A stretch of DNA of 64,000 bases from Streptomyces antibioticus. GTDB lineage: Bacteria > Actinomycetota > Actinomycetes > Streptomycetales > Streptomycetaceae. The notes beneath the pieces were generated by a model. That model was not told the DNA's origin. It saw only the letters and a program-made list of their open reading frames with translations, and searched no databases. This document shows, in pieces, positions 34,807 through 43,412 of the stretch. The position numbers and the translations under genes were made by a program. Where the stretch lies: positions 624,519 to 688,518 of the forward strand of contig NZ_KQ948425.1 of assembly GCF_001514065.1 (NCBI RefSeq). The letters are read 5' to 3'. The number at the start of each line of letters is the position of its first letter. The stretch's first letter is position 1.

Positions 34807-35487
34807 ATGCGTGTGCTGATCGTCGAGGACGAACCGTATCTGGCAGAAGCCGTCCGCGACGGACTGCGCCTCGAAGCGATCGCGGCCGACATCGCGGGGG
34901 ACGGCGACACCGCGCTGGAACTGCTGAGCGTCAACTCCTACGACATCGCCGTCCTCGACCGCGACATCCCCGGGCCGTCCGGTGACGAGGTCGCCAGGCG
35001 CATCGTCGCCTCCGGCAGCGGGATGCCGATCCTCATGCTCACCGCGGCCGACCGCCTCGACGACAAGGCCTCCGGCTTCGAACTCGGCGCGGACGACTAC
35101 CTCACGAAACCCTTCGAGCTGCGTGAACTCGCGCTCCGGCTCAGAGCGTTGGACCGCAGACGGGCGCACAGCAGGCCGCCGGTGCGGGAGATCGCGGGGC
35201 TGCGCCTGGACCCGTTCCGCAGAGAGGTCTACCGGGACGGCCGGTTCGTCGCACTGACCAGGAAGCAGTTCGCCGTGCTGGAGGTCCTCGTCGCCGCCGA
35301 GGGCGGGGTCGTCAGCGCCGAGGAGCTCCTGGAGCGGGCGTGGGACGAGAACGCCGACCCGTTCACCAACGCCGTGCGCATCACCGTCTCGGCCCTGCGC
35401 AAGCGGCTCGGCGAGCCGTGGATCATCGCCACCGTGCCCGGCGTCGGCTATCGCATCGACTCGGGCGCGGGAGGAGACCGTGGATAG
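34807..35487 (+). CDS. OmpR-family response regulator
   Basis: A 226-residue regulator. The receiver domain (1-115) has the acidic pocket EDE, the phosphorylated Asp in VLDRDIPG, a Thr in MLTAAD and the Lys in LTKPFEL. A winged-helix DNA-binding domain fills 130-220 (LTRKQFAVLEVL, VRITVSALRKRL, VPGVGYRI). The gene overlaps the kinase gene by 8 bases. Its promoter region holds tandem CGATATG repeats that may be its own targets. Confidence 0.95.
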   Translation: MRVLIVEDEPYLAEAVRDGLRLEAIAADIAGDGDTALELLSVNSYDIAVLDRDIPGPSGDEVARRIVASGSGMPILMLTAADRLDDKASGFELGADDYLTKPFELRELALRLRALDRRRAHSRPPVREIAGLRLDPFRREVYRDGRFVALTRKQFAVLEVLVAAEGGVVSAEELLERAWDENADPFTNAVRITVSALRKRLGEPWIIATVPGVGYRIDSGAGGDRG

Positions 35488-36577
35488 GCAGCCCGGGGTG
35501 AGTGTCCGCCTCAAACTCACGCTCACCTATGCCGGGTTCCTCATGGTCGCCGGTCTTCTGCTGCTCGCCGCGGTGTGGCTGTTCCTCCTGCGGTACGTCC
35601 CCGACCGGGCGATGCTCTACAACCCCGACGACCGGCCGAACGGTGTGTTTCCCGTCCGGTCCGCCCTCCTGGAGGTCTTCGCTCCGCGGGCGGCCGCGGT
35701 GCTGGCGTTCCTGCTGGTGTTCGGGCTCGTCGGCGGGTGGCTCCTGGCCGGCCGCATGCTCGCCCCGCTGACCCGCATCACGGACGCCACCCGCCTGACC
35801 AACCACGGCTCGCTGTCCCACCGCATCCGGCTGCCGGGCCGCCGGGACGAGTTCCGTGAACTCGCCGACGCCTTCGACGCGATGCTCGCCCGGCTGGAGG
35901 CGCACGTCGCCGAGCAGCAGAGGTTCGCGGCGAACGCCTCGCACGAGCTGCGCACCCCGCTGGCGATCTCGAAGACACTGCTCGACGTGGCGCGCGACGA
36001 CCCGCACGCCGACACCGGCGAGCTCGTCGAACGCCTTCACGCCGTCAACGCCCGGGCGATCGACCTCACCGAGGCGCTGCTCCTGCTCAGCCACGCCAAC
36101 CAGCGGTCCTTCGTCCGGGAACCCGTCGACCTCTCCCTCCTCGCGGAGGAGGCCACCGAAACGCTGCTGCCGCTCGCGGAGAAGCACGGGGTGACCATCG
36201 AGACCGACGGCGACCTCGCCCTGACCAGCGGATCCCCGGCGCTGCTGCTCCAGCTGACCACGAACCTGGTGCACAACGCGATCGTCCACAACCTGCCGGA
36301 CCACGGCACCGTGCGGGTCTGCACCGGCGTCCGCGGCGAGACGGTGGTGCTCACGGTCGAGAACACCGGCGAGCGGCTCACCCCGGAGCTGGCCGCCACC
36401 TTGACCGAGCCGTTCCAGCGCGGCACCGAGCGCATCCATGCCGACCACGCCGGCGTCGGCCTGGGGCTGGCCATCATCAAGACCATCACGCAGGCTCACG
36501 GCGGAACGCTCACGCTGACCCCGCGTGCCGCGGGCGGGATCCACATCACGGTGGCACTGCCGGCGGTCGTTCCGTAG
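35480..36577 (+). CDS. sensor histidine kinase
   Basis: A 365-residue membrane kinase, partner of the preceding regulator. Two membrane segments (about 15-38 and 70-92) flank a short extracellular loop of some 30 residues; HAMP (93-145), the H box NASHELRTPLAI, the N box LVHNAIVHN and a GVGLGLAIIK glycine box follow. The very short sensor loop suggests detection within or near the membrane, as in VanS-like kinases of actinomycetes, but the signal is unknown. GTG start within the regulator's stop region. Confidence 0.93.
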   Translation: MDRQPGVSVRLKLTLTYAGFLMVAGLLLLAAVWLFLLRYVPDRAMLYNPDDRPNGVFPVRSALLEVFAPRAAAVLAFLLVFGLVGGWLLAGRMLAPLTRITDATRLTNHGSLSHRIRLPGRRDEFRELADAFDAMLARLEAHVAEQQRFAANASHELRTPLAISKTLLDVARDDPHADTGELVERLHAVNARAIDLTEALLLLSHANQRSFVREPVDLSLLAEEATETLLPLAEKHGVTIETDGDLALTSGSPALLLQLTTNLVHNAIVHNLPDHGTVRVCTGVRGETVVLTVENTGERLTPELAATLTEPFQRGTERIHADHAGVGLGLAIIKTITQAHGGTLTLTPRAAGGIHITVALPAVVP

Positions 36578-37613
36578 GCAGCGACCGCATCGCGGCGCCG
36601 TTCTCCGCCCTCCGGAGGCGCCGTTGACGTTCCTCGCCGCACCCGTTGCGTTTGAGCAGGGCCGCGCCGAGCGGGGTCAGGGTGTGCACGACCGTGTTGG
36701 CGTACCGGTGGCTGGTGATCAGGCCGGCATCGCGGAGCAGCGTGGTGTGGTGGCTGGCCGTGGCGGGGGTGACGCCGGCGTACCGGGCGGCCTCGGTCGT
36801 CGTGGCACCGGTCGCGGCCGCGCGCAGGACGGCGGCGCGGGTGGGCCCGAGCAGGCCGTTCAGGGGTGCGGCGGCGGTACGGGGGACGGTCGTCGGGATG
36901 TGCTGGACCGGGTAGAGCAGGACGGGCGGGAGGTCGGGGTCCGCCAGGGCGACGGGGGCGTTCCAGCAGAAGTAGGAGGGGATCAGCAGCAGTCCGCGGC
37001 CGTCGAGGTGGACGTCGCGGTGCTGGGGATACCCCGGGATCTCCAGGACCGGGTGGCGCCAGCGGATCGCGGGCGACAGTCCTGTGAGGACGGCCTCGGT
37101 GCCGGCCCGCAGCAGCGTCCGGGTGTGCCGGGCCCGCTCGGCGTACAGGCGGTCGTGGATGTCCTCCTCGTGCGGGGCGATCACGGCGTGGTGGTAGGCG
37201 CGCAGGGCGTGCACGAGCTCTCCCCGGGTCTCCCGCTCGGCCACCCGGTGGGCCCAGGCCGGGCCACCCACCGTCCCGCACAGCCGTGTCACCTCGTCGG
37301 TCACCCGGCGGGGCGGGGTCGCGAGAATGCTCTCCAGACCGGCGTCCAGACCGTCTACGCCGTTGGTCGGGGTGAGGAAGTCCGGGAAGTAGCTGGCCCG
37401 CGGGAAGAGGGGCAGGAGCAGGGGCATGACGGTGCGGTCCAGGCCGCTGCGGCGGAGCGTCGAGCGAGCGGTGCGGTACCAAAGGGCGTGCGCCCAGCGG
37501 CCGTCGCGGGTCTGGAAACGGTGCAGGCTGGCCGCTATCTCCCACAGCGGATGAGGGCCGGCCGCCACGGTGAGGCGGGTCAGGTCCTCCGGCGTGAAAT
37601 GAAAGCGGAGCAT
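36546..37613 (-). CDS. ArsR-like winged-helix transcriptional regulator with DUF5937-type N-terminus
   Basis: A 355-residue regulator. The first about 240 residues match the actinobacterial regulator family starting LRFHFTPEDL with the internal LLIPSYFCWNAPVALADP; the C-terminal part is an ArsR-type winged helix (TTEAARYAGVTPATASHHTTLLRDAGLI). The start at 37613 has GGGGGAA upstream. Its last 10 codons overlap the end of the kinase gene on the other strand by 32 bases. A fragment of a paralogue lies at 39872-40150. Confidence 0.87.
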   Translation of the reverse strand: MLRFHFTPEDLTRLTVAAGPHPLWEIAASLHRFQTRDGRWAHALWYRTARSTLRRSGLDRTVMPLLLPLFPRASYFPDFLTPTNGVDGLDAGLESILATPPRRVTDEVTRLCGTVGGPAWAHRVAERETRGELVHALRAYHHAVIAPHEEDIHDRLYAERARHTRTLLRAGTEAVLTGLSPAIRWRHPVLEIPGYPQHRDVHLDGRGLLLIPSYFCWNAPVALADPDLPPVLLYPVQHIPTTVPRTAAAPLNGLLGPTRAAVLRAAATGATTTEAARYAGVTPATASHHTTLLRDAGLITSHRYANTVVHTLTPLGAALLKRNGCGEERQRRLRRAENGAAMRSLPTERPPAVPP

Positions 37614-37828
37614 CCCATTCCCCCCTCTCGCCCCATCTGCCACCTGCGATGTTTCACCCCACTCGCATGAGCATGACAGTGACGGGGGGTGCGCGGAACA
37701 TGAGTTCACGCCAGCCGGATCCGCCGGGCGAAACGGGGTTACGGGGCGCCCGGCACCGCCGTCGCAGGACCGCGGTCGACTCGGCGCCCACGGCGGATCA
37801 CGGCACCGACCACCGGAAGGGGATCCCT

Positions 37829-38269
37829 ATGTCCTCGCACGAGCACGAGAGCACCCCCGGACCGCGCCGGCCGCGCCGGTTCCGCCGGCCCCTCGCGGTC
37901 GCCGTCCTCACCGGCGCCCTCGCCGCCCTGAGCCTGGTCGTGCCCGGCACGGCCAACGCCTCCGCACAGGCCTGGGAGTGCAGCAGCGGCGACGTGTGCG
38001 TCTGGAACTCCACCAACGGCACCGGCAGCCGGTGCTCCTGGACCAATGCCGACCCGGACTGGTGGAGCGGCTCCATCCAGTGTTCGTGGTCCGACACGCA
38101 GAACGCCCGCTCGGCCTACAACCGCGGCACGTCCTCCTCCTACGCCGGCGTCGCCTTCTACTCGGGCGCCAACTACAGCGGCTACCTCGGCTGCCTGTCC
38201 CAGAACGGCGGCTGGGACGACGACTTCAACGTGAGAATCCGCTCCCACCGCTGGGTCACCTCCTGCTGA
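37829..38269 (+). CDS. secreted peptidase inhibitor family I36-like protein
   Basis: A 146-residue exported small protein. The signal peptide runs to about residue 50 (ANASA). The mature part, about 95 residues, carries several cysteines and a beta-gamma-crystallin-like pattern (DVCVWNSTNGTG, YAGVAFYSGANYSG, DFNVRIRSHRW), as in Streptomyces metalloproteinase inhibitor. It may inhibit extracellular proteases. GGAAGGGGA lies just upstream of the ATG; in-frame starts further upstream are possible but lack support. Confidence 0.82.
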   Translation: MSSHEHESTPGPRRPRRFRRPLAVAVLTGALAALSLVVPGTANASAQAWECSSGDVCVWNSTNGTGSRCSWTNADPDWWSGSIQCSWSDTQNARSAYNRGTSSSYAGVAFYSGANYSGYLGCLSQNGGWDDDFNVRIRSHRWVTSC

Positions 38270-38282
38270 CCCCGCACTGCCG

Positions 38283-38313
38283 AAGGGGCCGGCCTCGACG
38301 AGGCCGGCCCCTT
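38283..38313 (+). terminator. strong terminator after the I36 inhibitor gene
   Basis: A perfect 14-bp stem (38283-38296 with 38300-38313) with a 3-base loop, starting 14 bases after the stop and running into CTTT. Classic intrinsic terminator. Confidence 0.88.
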
Positions 38314-38416
38314 TCGCGCGCATCGCTTCGAGCAGCGTCGAATGCCTTGCCATCGGTCCCGGACCGAGGCCTGATGGGATCGCACCGCACAAGCGACGAC
38401 GAGCAAGGACGACCAC

Positions 38417-38821
38417 ATGGCAGCCGAATCACCGGCACAGACCGTGCAACGCCTGTTCCCGCTGCTCGCCGAGGGCAACAGCGCGGAGGCGGCCGCGCTG
38501 TTCGCCGACTCGGTGGACTTCTCGATCCCCCATCCGCCGGGCATTCCCTGGGTGCCGGAGGTCGACTCGGCGGACGGCATGCGGACGTTCTTCGACCTGC
38601 TCCAGACCCATGTCCGCGCCAAGGAGTTCGACCTCCGCCAGGTCATCAGCGACGGCGACGACGTGGTGCTCGTCGGACGCATGGTCTCCGAGGTCAGGAA
38701 GACGGGCCGCGACATCGACACCGCCTTCGCCCTGCACACCACCGTCCGGGACGGGCGGATCACCCGCTACCACCTCTACGAGGACACCTACGCCGTCTCC
38801 CGGGCCTGGTACGGCGACTGA
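38417..38821 (+). CDS. SnoaL-like NTF2-fold protein
   Basis: A 134-residue cytoplasmic protein of the NTF2/SnoaL superfamily (VQRLFPLLAEGNSAEAAALF at the start, then the pocket strands ending RDGRITRYHLYEDTY). Members are small polyketide cyclases, isomerases or ligand binders; no catalytic assignment can be made. AAGGA precedes the ATG. Confidence 0.85.
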   Translation: MAAESPAQTVQRLFPLLAEGNSAEAAALFADSVDFSIPHPPGIPWVPEVDSADGMRTFFDLLQTHVRAKEFDLRQVISDGDDVVLVGRMVSEVRKTGRDIDTAFALHTTVRDGRITRYHLYEDTYAVSRAWYGD

Positions 38822-38854
38822 TCGTCCGACGCGCGGTCGCTACGCTCGTGCGCC

Positions 38855-39862
38855 ATGCGGCCCACACGCCTCGACACCGCCCGCATCCGGGCGGCACGCC
38901 AGGTGATCGACCCGGCGTTCCTCGACACCCCGCTCTACCGCTGCGACGCGCTCGAACCCGAGCTCGGCTGCGCGGTGAGCATCAAGCTGGAGACGGCGAA
39001 CCCGGTCCGCAGCTTCAAGGGCCGCGGCACCGAACTGGTCGCGAGCCGGCTCGCCGAGCACGGACCCCGAGCCGTGGTGTGCGCCAGCGCGGGCAACCTC
39101 GGTCAGGCCCTCGCCTGGTCCGCCCGCGACCGCGGCCTCGATGTCACCGTCGTGGCCTCGCGCTTCGCGACCGCGGCCAAGCTCGACCGTATCCGCGCGC
39201 TGGGCGCCCGGCTGGAGTTGGTGGACGGCGACCACGAGGCGGCCCGCGAGCGCGCGGCGGCCATCGCCCGGCACGACGGCATCAGACTCCTGGAGGACAG
39301 CCTCGACATCGAGACCTGCGAGGGCGCGGCGACCATAGGCCTGGAACTCGTGGCCCGGTCGGCCGCCGTCCCGGCGTACGACGTCGTCCTGATCGCTCTG
39401 GGCGGCGGGGCGCTGGCGACCGGCGTGGGGCATGTGCTCAAGGCCCTGGCGCCCGGCGTCGAGGTGATCTGCGTGCAGCCGCGGGGCGCTCCGGCGCTGA
39501 CCCTGTCCTGGCGTGCCCGGCGCGTCGTCAGCACCGAGTCGGCCCACACCATCGCCGACGGTGTCGCCGGCCGCCACCCCATTCCCGCCGTCCTGGACGA
39601 CCTCCTGCTGGTCGCCGACGATGCCGTCCTGGTCGAGGAATCCTCGATCATGGCCGGTATGCGGCTGCTCCTCCACCACGCCGGGCTCGTCGTCGAGCCG
39701 TCGGCCGCCCTCGGCATCGCGGCGATCCTGGAGGACCGGGACCGTTTCGCGGGCCGGCATGTGGTCACGATCGTCTGCGGCAGCAACGTGGACTTGACGG
39801 CGTACCACCGCTGGACCGGTACGACGCTCACGCCCCGTCAGGATGTTCGGCCGCAGCCGTGA
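38855..39862 (+). CDS. PLP-dependent threonine/serine dehydratase-like enzyme
   Basis: A 335-residue fold-type II PLP enzyme. The PLP lysine lies in VRSFKGRG (about residue 55), the substrate loop in SAGNLGQALAW, and the phosphate-binding loop in ALGGGALATG. It probably deaminates threonine or serine to a 2-keto acid; biosynthetic and catabolic members lack clear motif differences here, and no ACT domain is present. A TACGCT 8 bases before the ATG hints at a near-leaderless transcript. Confidence 0.9.
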   Translation: MRPTRLDTARIRAARQVIDPAFLDTPLYRCDALEPELGCAVSIKLETANPVRSFKGRGTELVASRLAEHGPRAVVCASAGNLGQALAWSARDRGLDVTVVASRFATAAKLDRIRALGARLELVDGDHEAARERAAAIARHDGIRLLEDSLDIETCEGAATIGLELVARSAAVPAYDVVLIALGGGALATGVGHVLKALAPGVEVICVQPRGAPALTLSWRARRVVSTESAHTIADGVAGRHPIPAVLDDLLLVADDAVLVEESSIMAGMRLLLHHAGLVVEPSAALGIAAILEDRDRFAGRHVVTIVCGSNVDLTAYHRWTGTTLTPRQDVRPQP

Positions 39863-39871
39863 CACCGGAGG

Positions 39872-40150
39872 GTGCCGCGGGTTCCGTGGTCCGCGCCCTC
39901 GTACTTCTGCTGGCGCAGGCCCACGGCACTCGCCGACCCCGGCCTCGACCGGGTACTGGTGTACCCCGTCACCAAGCAGCCGATCGAGATCCTGCGCACC
40001 GATGGGGAACGGCTGGACCGGCTGCCGGGCCGGACCCGCAGCGCCGTCCTCGTCGACGTGGCGGGCCACCGCGACGGCAAACACGTGGAGCACTCGGCGA
40101 CGGCGCTGGCACGCACCCTGCTGTCCGGCACCGGGGCGACGATTCGATGA
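39872..40150 (+). pseudogene. fragment of an ArsR/DUF5937-type regulator
   Basis: About 92 codons resemble the middle and C-terminal part of the regulator at 36546-37613: PSYFCWRRPTALADPGLDRVLVYPV matches its PSYFCWNAPVALADP segment, and RLPGRTRSAVL matches LLGPTRAAVL. The N-terminal two thirds are absent and the helix-turn-helix is eroded. It begins 9 bases after the dehydratase stop. It is best read as a gene remnant left by deletion. Confidence 0.7.
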
Positions 40151-40225
40151 GGATCGAAAGCATGGCCGCGCCCGATGGCCGGATGCCACTGTCCCGGTGA
40201 CCACCGAGGGGAACAGGGGACCCAC

Positions 40226-40372
40226 ATGAACCTCCGCAAGCGCCTGTTGACCGTGACCTTTCTGACCATCACCGGCCTGGCCACCCTGACGGCTCCGACC
40301 CTGGCGGCCCCGATGCCCTGGGAAACCAGCGGCACGGTCACCGTGCAGTGCGCCCCGCCCTGCTACCAATAG
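40226..40372 (+). CDS. small secreted peptide ending CAPPCYQ
   Basis: A 48-residue protein. Basic n-region (MNLRKR), hydrophobic core and a signal peptidase site near LAA at 27-28 leave a mature peptide of about 20 residues, ending VTVQCAPPCYQ. The two cysteines, three residues apart, could form a tiny disulfide loop right at the C-terminus. GGGGA lies 5 bases before the ATG. It is paired with a paralogue 29 bases downstream. I know no family for it. Confidence 0.75.
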   Translation: MNLRKRLLTVTFLTITGLATLTAPTLAAPMPWETSGTVTVQCAPPCYQ

Positions 40373-40401
40373 GCCCCGCCACTACCGGTCAAGGAGTCCA
40401 C

Positions 40402-40545
40402 ATGCGTCTGCGTGCCCGAATGTTGGCCACCGTGTTCGTGGCCACCGCCGCTCTCGCGGTTCTCACCCCGCAAGCCACGGCCGCACCCGCGCCCAGGGGG
40501 GCCGGGACCGTCTCGGTGCTCTGCGCGGCGGGCTGCTACCAGTAA
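40402..40545 (+). CDS. small secreted peptide ending CAAGCYQ, paralogue of the preceding one
   Basis: A 47-residue protein with the same plan: MRLRARM n-region, hydrophobic core, cleavage near TAA (27-28), and a roughly 20-residue mature part ending VSVLCAAGCYQ. AAGGAG is 5 bases before the ATG. Only the signal shape and the C-terminal T-V-x-V-x-C-x3-C-Y-Q stop pattern are conserved with the partner, implying selection on the C-terminus. Function unknown; signalling or a modified peptide precursor are possible. Confidence 0.78.
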   Translation: MRLRARMLATVFVATAALAVLTPQATAAPAPRGAGTVSVLCAAGCYQ

Positions 40546-40546
40546 C

Positions 40547-40569
40547 CCGACACTCCGGCCGCGTGTCGG
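40547..40569 (+). terminator. short hairpin after the peptide pair
   Basis: A 7-bp stem (40547-40553 with 40563-40569) immediately follows the second peptide stop. Weak terminator candidate. Confidence 0.4.
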
Positions 40570-40719
40570 CGCCCCGCAACAGATGTCACCGGCGTGTCAC
40601 AGCCCTCCCGGGCCTCACAACCTGATGCGTGGCACCCGTGTCGAACACCGCGTCGGACCCGGACCAGCCGACGGATGCATTCACTGACTGACCATCAACC
40701 TTCCACGGGGGAAACAGAC

Positions 40720-42213
40720 ATGAGCTTCACCCTGCGCAACACCCGCCGCACCGCGAGCTCGGCCGCCGTCGCCGCGGCCTCCTTCCTGGTGCTGGCGGGG
40801 GCCGGCATCCTGGCCGCGCCCACCGCGTTCGCGGGCGTCCCCGGCGGCACCGCCGCCGCCGACCGCAACAACGACTTCAACGGGGACGGATACAACGACG
40901 TCGTCACCGGCGCCCCGGACGGCACCGTCGACGGCAAGGAAATCGCCGGGTACGTCACCGTGCAGTACGGCGCGCCCAACGGGATCGGCACCAACAACAC
41001 CGTGCCGAAGGGCGAGGTCCAGCTCCTCAGCCAGTCCACCGCCGGCGTGCCGGGAACCTCCGAATTCGGCGACCGCTTCGGACAAGCCGTCGCCAGCGGC
41101 GACCTCGACGGCGACGGCTACGACGACCTGGTCGTCGGCGCGCCCGGCGAGGACGAGGGCAGCGTCGAGGACGCGGGCCGGGTGACCGTCGTGTACGGCT
41201 CCGCCCAGGGCCTCGACACCGGTCGGACGGCGAGCTTCACCGCCGCCACTCCCACCGCCGACGCCCGCTTCGGCCTGGCGCTCGCCGCCGCCCGGTTCAC
41301 CGGCGACATCGACGCCGACCAGCTCACCGTGCTCGACCAGACGGGCCTGAACGTCTTCACGTACCACGCGGGCGTCCTGCGCCAGGTCGGCACCCCGCAC
41401 TCCACCGGACATGCCCTCAACGGCGCTTATCTCACGACGGGCGACTACGACCGCAACGGCTTCGCCGACCTCGTCGTCTCCGGATACAGCCCCGACGACG
41501 ACTACGGCAGGGGCTGGTCGGCCCTCTACGCCGGCGGCGCCGAGGGCCTGGCCTACCAGCGGGACCTGCACGGCGGTCTGGGCTCGGCCTCCGGCGACAT
41601 CAACGGCGACGGGTACGACGACCTCGTCGTCGGCCAGCTCAGCGGCGTCGACGACACCACGGGCGACGCGGACGCACCCGGCGGCCTCGTCGGCGTGTAC
41701 TACGGCGGCACGCACGGCCCCGCCGGCACCCCGCAGTGGTGGTCGCAGAACTCCCCCGGCGTGCCCGGCACGGCCGAGCGCGGCGACGCCTGGGGCAACG
41801 ACCTCTCCGTGGCCGACGTCGACGGTGACGGCCGCGCCGACGTGGCGATCGGCGCCCCCGGCGAGGACGTGGGCACCGTCGCCGACGCAGGCGCGGTGTG
41901 GCTGCTGCGCGGCTCACGGACCGGCCTCACCGGCACCGGCTCGCAGTCCTTCGACCAGAACACCGCGAACATCCCCGGCACCGCCGAGACGAGCGACGCG
42001 TGGGGCGCCCAGGTGCGGCTCGTGGACACCGACGGTGACGGCCGCGCCGAGCTCGTGGCCGCCGCGCCCGACGAGAACGCCGGCGACGGCGCGGTGTGGC
42101 TGCTGCCCGCGGGCGGCAACGGCCTGCTCGCCGAGGGCTCCCGGTCCTACGGTGCCTCCGCCCTCGGCGGCACGGCCCACGGCGCGCACTTCGGCTCGGT
42201 GATCGACGAGTAG
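40720..42213 (+). CDS. secreted FG-GAP (integrin-alpha-like) repeat protein
   Basis: A 497-residue exported protein. The signal peptide ends near AFA (about residue 39). The mature part is a seven-bladed propeller of FG-GAP repeats with calcium-loop motifs of the DxNGDGYxD type (FNGDGYNDVV, DLDGDGYDDLVVGAPGED, DINGDGYDDLVV, DVDGDGRADVAIGAPGED, DTDGDGRAELV). Such proteins bind calcium and ligands at the cell surface. GGGGGAA precedes the ATG. Confidence 0.93.
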   Translation: MSFTLRNTRRTASSAAVAAASFLVLAGAGILAAPTAFAGVPGGTAAADRNNDFNGDGYNDVVTGAPDGTVDGKEIAGYVTVQYGAPNGIGTNNTVPKGEVQLLSQSTAGVPGTSEFGDRFGQAVASGDLDGDGYDDLVVGAPGEDEGSVEDAGRVTVVYGSAQGLDTGRTASFTAATPTADARFGLALAAARFTGDIDADQLTVLDQTGLNVFTYHAGVLRQVGTPHSTGHALNGAYLTTGDYDRNGFADLVVSGYSPDDDYGRGWSALYAGGAEGLAYQRDLHGGLGSASGDINGDGYDDLVVGQLSGVDDTTGDADAPGGLVGVYYGGTHGPAGTPQWWSQNSPGVPGTAERGDAWGNDLSVADVDGDGRADVAIGAPGEDVGTVADAGAVWLLRGSRTGLTGTGSQSFDQNTANIPGTAETSDAWGAQVRLVDTDGDGRAELVAAAPDENAGDGAVWLLPAGGNGLLAEGSRSYGASALGGTAHGAHFGSVIDE

Positions 42214-42239
42214 AAGCAGGCGCTGCATCCTCGCCCCAT

Positions 42240-42278
42240 GACGGTCAACGAGCCGCTCTGTGCAGCTCGTTGACCGTC
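42240..42278. terminator. terminator between convergent genes
   Basis: A perfect 14-bp stem (42240-42253 with 42265-42278) with an 11-base loop lies between the FG-GAP stop and the stop of the minus-strand propeller gene. Confidence 0.8.
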
Positions 42279-42300
42279 GTCCGCTGCCCTCCTCCTCGCC

Positions 42301-43410
42301 TCAGCCGAACCGCAGGACGCGCGGCGCGAAGGTGCCCTCGGGGCCGTCGGCGCGGCCGACCGACCACACCGTCGCCGTACCCGGCACCGGCGCCAGCCGC
42401 AGCGTCCGGGAGTCCCCCTCACCGGCCACCGCCGGTTCCTCGTATCCCGCGAACGACTGCCCGTCCCAGGCGAGGAAGTCCGGCCCGGGAACCAGCGGTG
42501 GCGTACCGCCCGGTGGGCCCCACTTCTGCGAGCGGGCCACCGAGATCCAGCCCAGCGCGCCGGAAGGGGTGGGCGCCAGGGACGTGATCCCGCCGAAGTC
42601 GGTGGGCACGGTCACCTTGTTCCACGTCTGCCCGTCGAAGCGGACCAGCAGCGGCGGAATCGGCCGTCCCGGCGGACCGCCGACGAACCCGGCCGTGCCG
42701 CCCGCCCACACCTCGGTCGGGGAGACGGCCAGCACACTGCCCACGGCCGACCGCGGGAACCCGTCCACGACGGTCTGCTGCCACGCCTGGCCGTCCCAAT
42801 GGGACACCGCCGCGCCCGAGTTGGTCTCGCCCGCCGCCCACACGTCGTCGGCCGCCAGGATGTGCAGGCCGTACACCGAGCCCGGCGGCACCGGCACGTC
42901 CCGCCAACCACGCCCGTCCCGGCGCAGCAGCACCTGCGCGCCGTCCCGTGAACCGATCAGCCAGGTCTCACCGCCGCCGGCGACGGCCTTCGTCAGGACG
43001 ACCCCGGGCGGCGGCCTGCTCTCGGACCAGGTGGTGCCGTCGCCGTGGAGCAGACGGGTGCCGCCCGCCGCGTCGCGGCCGACCGCCCAGACGGCCGTCG
43101 GCGAGCTCCCGGCGACGGACAGCAGCTCGCCCTGCCAACCGATCCCGGGCAGACTCTGCCGCTGCCACGCGGTGCCGTCCCAGCGCAGCACCAGCGGGAA
43201 GCCCGGCGCCTCGCGCCCCACGGCGTCGGCGCCCACCGCCCACGCCCGGTCCGGTCCGAAGGCCACGGCCTCGTTCAACGCGGCCTGCGGGCGCACCTGT
43301 TCCGGGACCGGAACGTGCTGCCAGGACATGGTGTCCGCCGTGGCCGAGGTCATGAGCGTCACGAAGGTCATGGCGACGGCGAGAGCGGCGACGAGAAGTC
43401 GGCGTGCCAT
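42301..43410 (-). CDS. secreted propeller-like protein with WDG repeats (copy 2)
   Basis: A 369-residue exported protein. A signal peptide ends at TADT (about residue 26). The body consists of repeats of about 45 residues in which AWAVG-type strands alternate with LxRWDGTAW-type strands (RWDGTAWQ, RDGRGWRD, HWDGQAWQQ, RFDGQTWN), giving a predicted beta propeller. Its start is 2 bases after the stop of the paralogous upstream gene, with GGGAGG in that gene's end. Function unknown. Confidence 0.82.
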   Translation of the reverse strand: MARRLLVAALAVAMTFVTLMTSATADTMSWQHVPVPEQVRPQAALNEAVAFGPDRAWAVGADAVGREAPGFPLVLRWDGTAWQRQSLPGIGWQGELLSVAGSSPTAVWAVGRDAAGGTRLLHGDGTTWSESRPPPGVVLTKAVAGGGETWLIGSRDGAQVLLRRDGRGWRDVPVPPGSVYGLHILAADDVWAAGETNSGAAVSHWDGQAWQQTVVDGFPRSAVGSVLAVSPTEVWAGGTAGFVGGPPGRPIPPLLVRFDGQTWNKVTVPTDFGGITSLAPTPSGALGWISVARSQKWGPPGGTPPLVPGPDFLAWDGQSFAGYEEPAVAGEGDSRTLRLAPVPGTATVWSVGRADGPEGTFAPRVLRFG

Positions 43411-43412
43411 GG

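Noticed and set aside
37978..40200. Plus-strand frame of 740 codons crossing the inhibitor, SnoaL-like and dehydratase genes
   Set aside because: Out-of-frame shadow with low-complexity Arg/Pro content; it runs through the strong terminator at 38283-38313.
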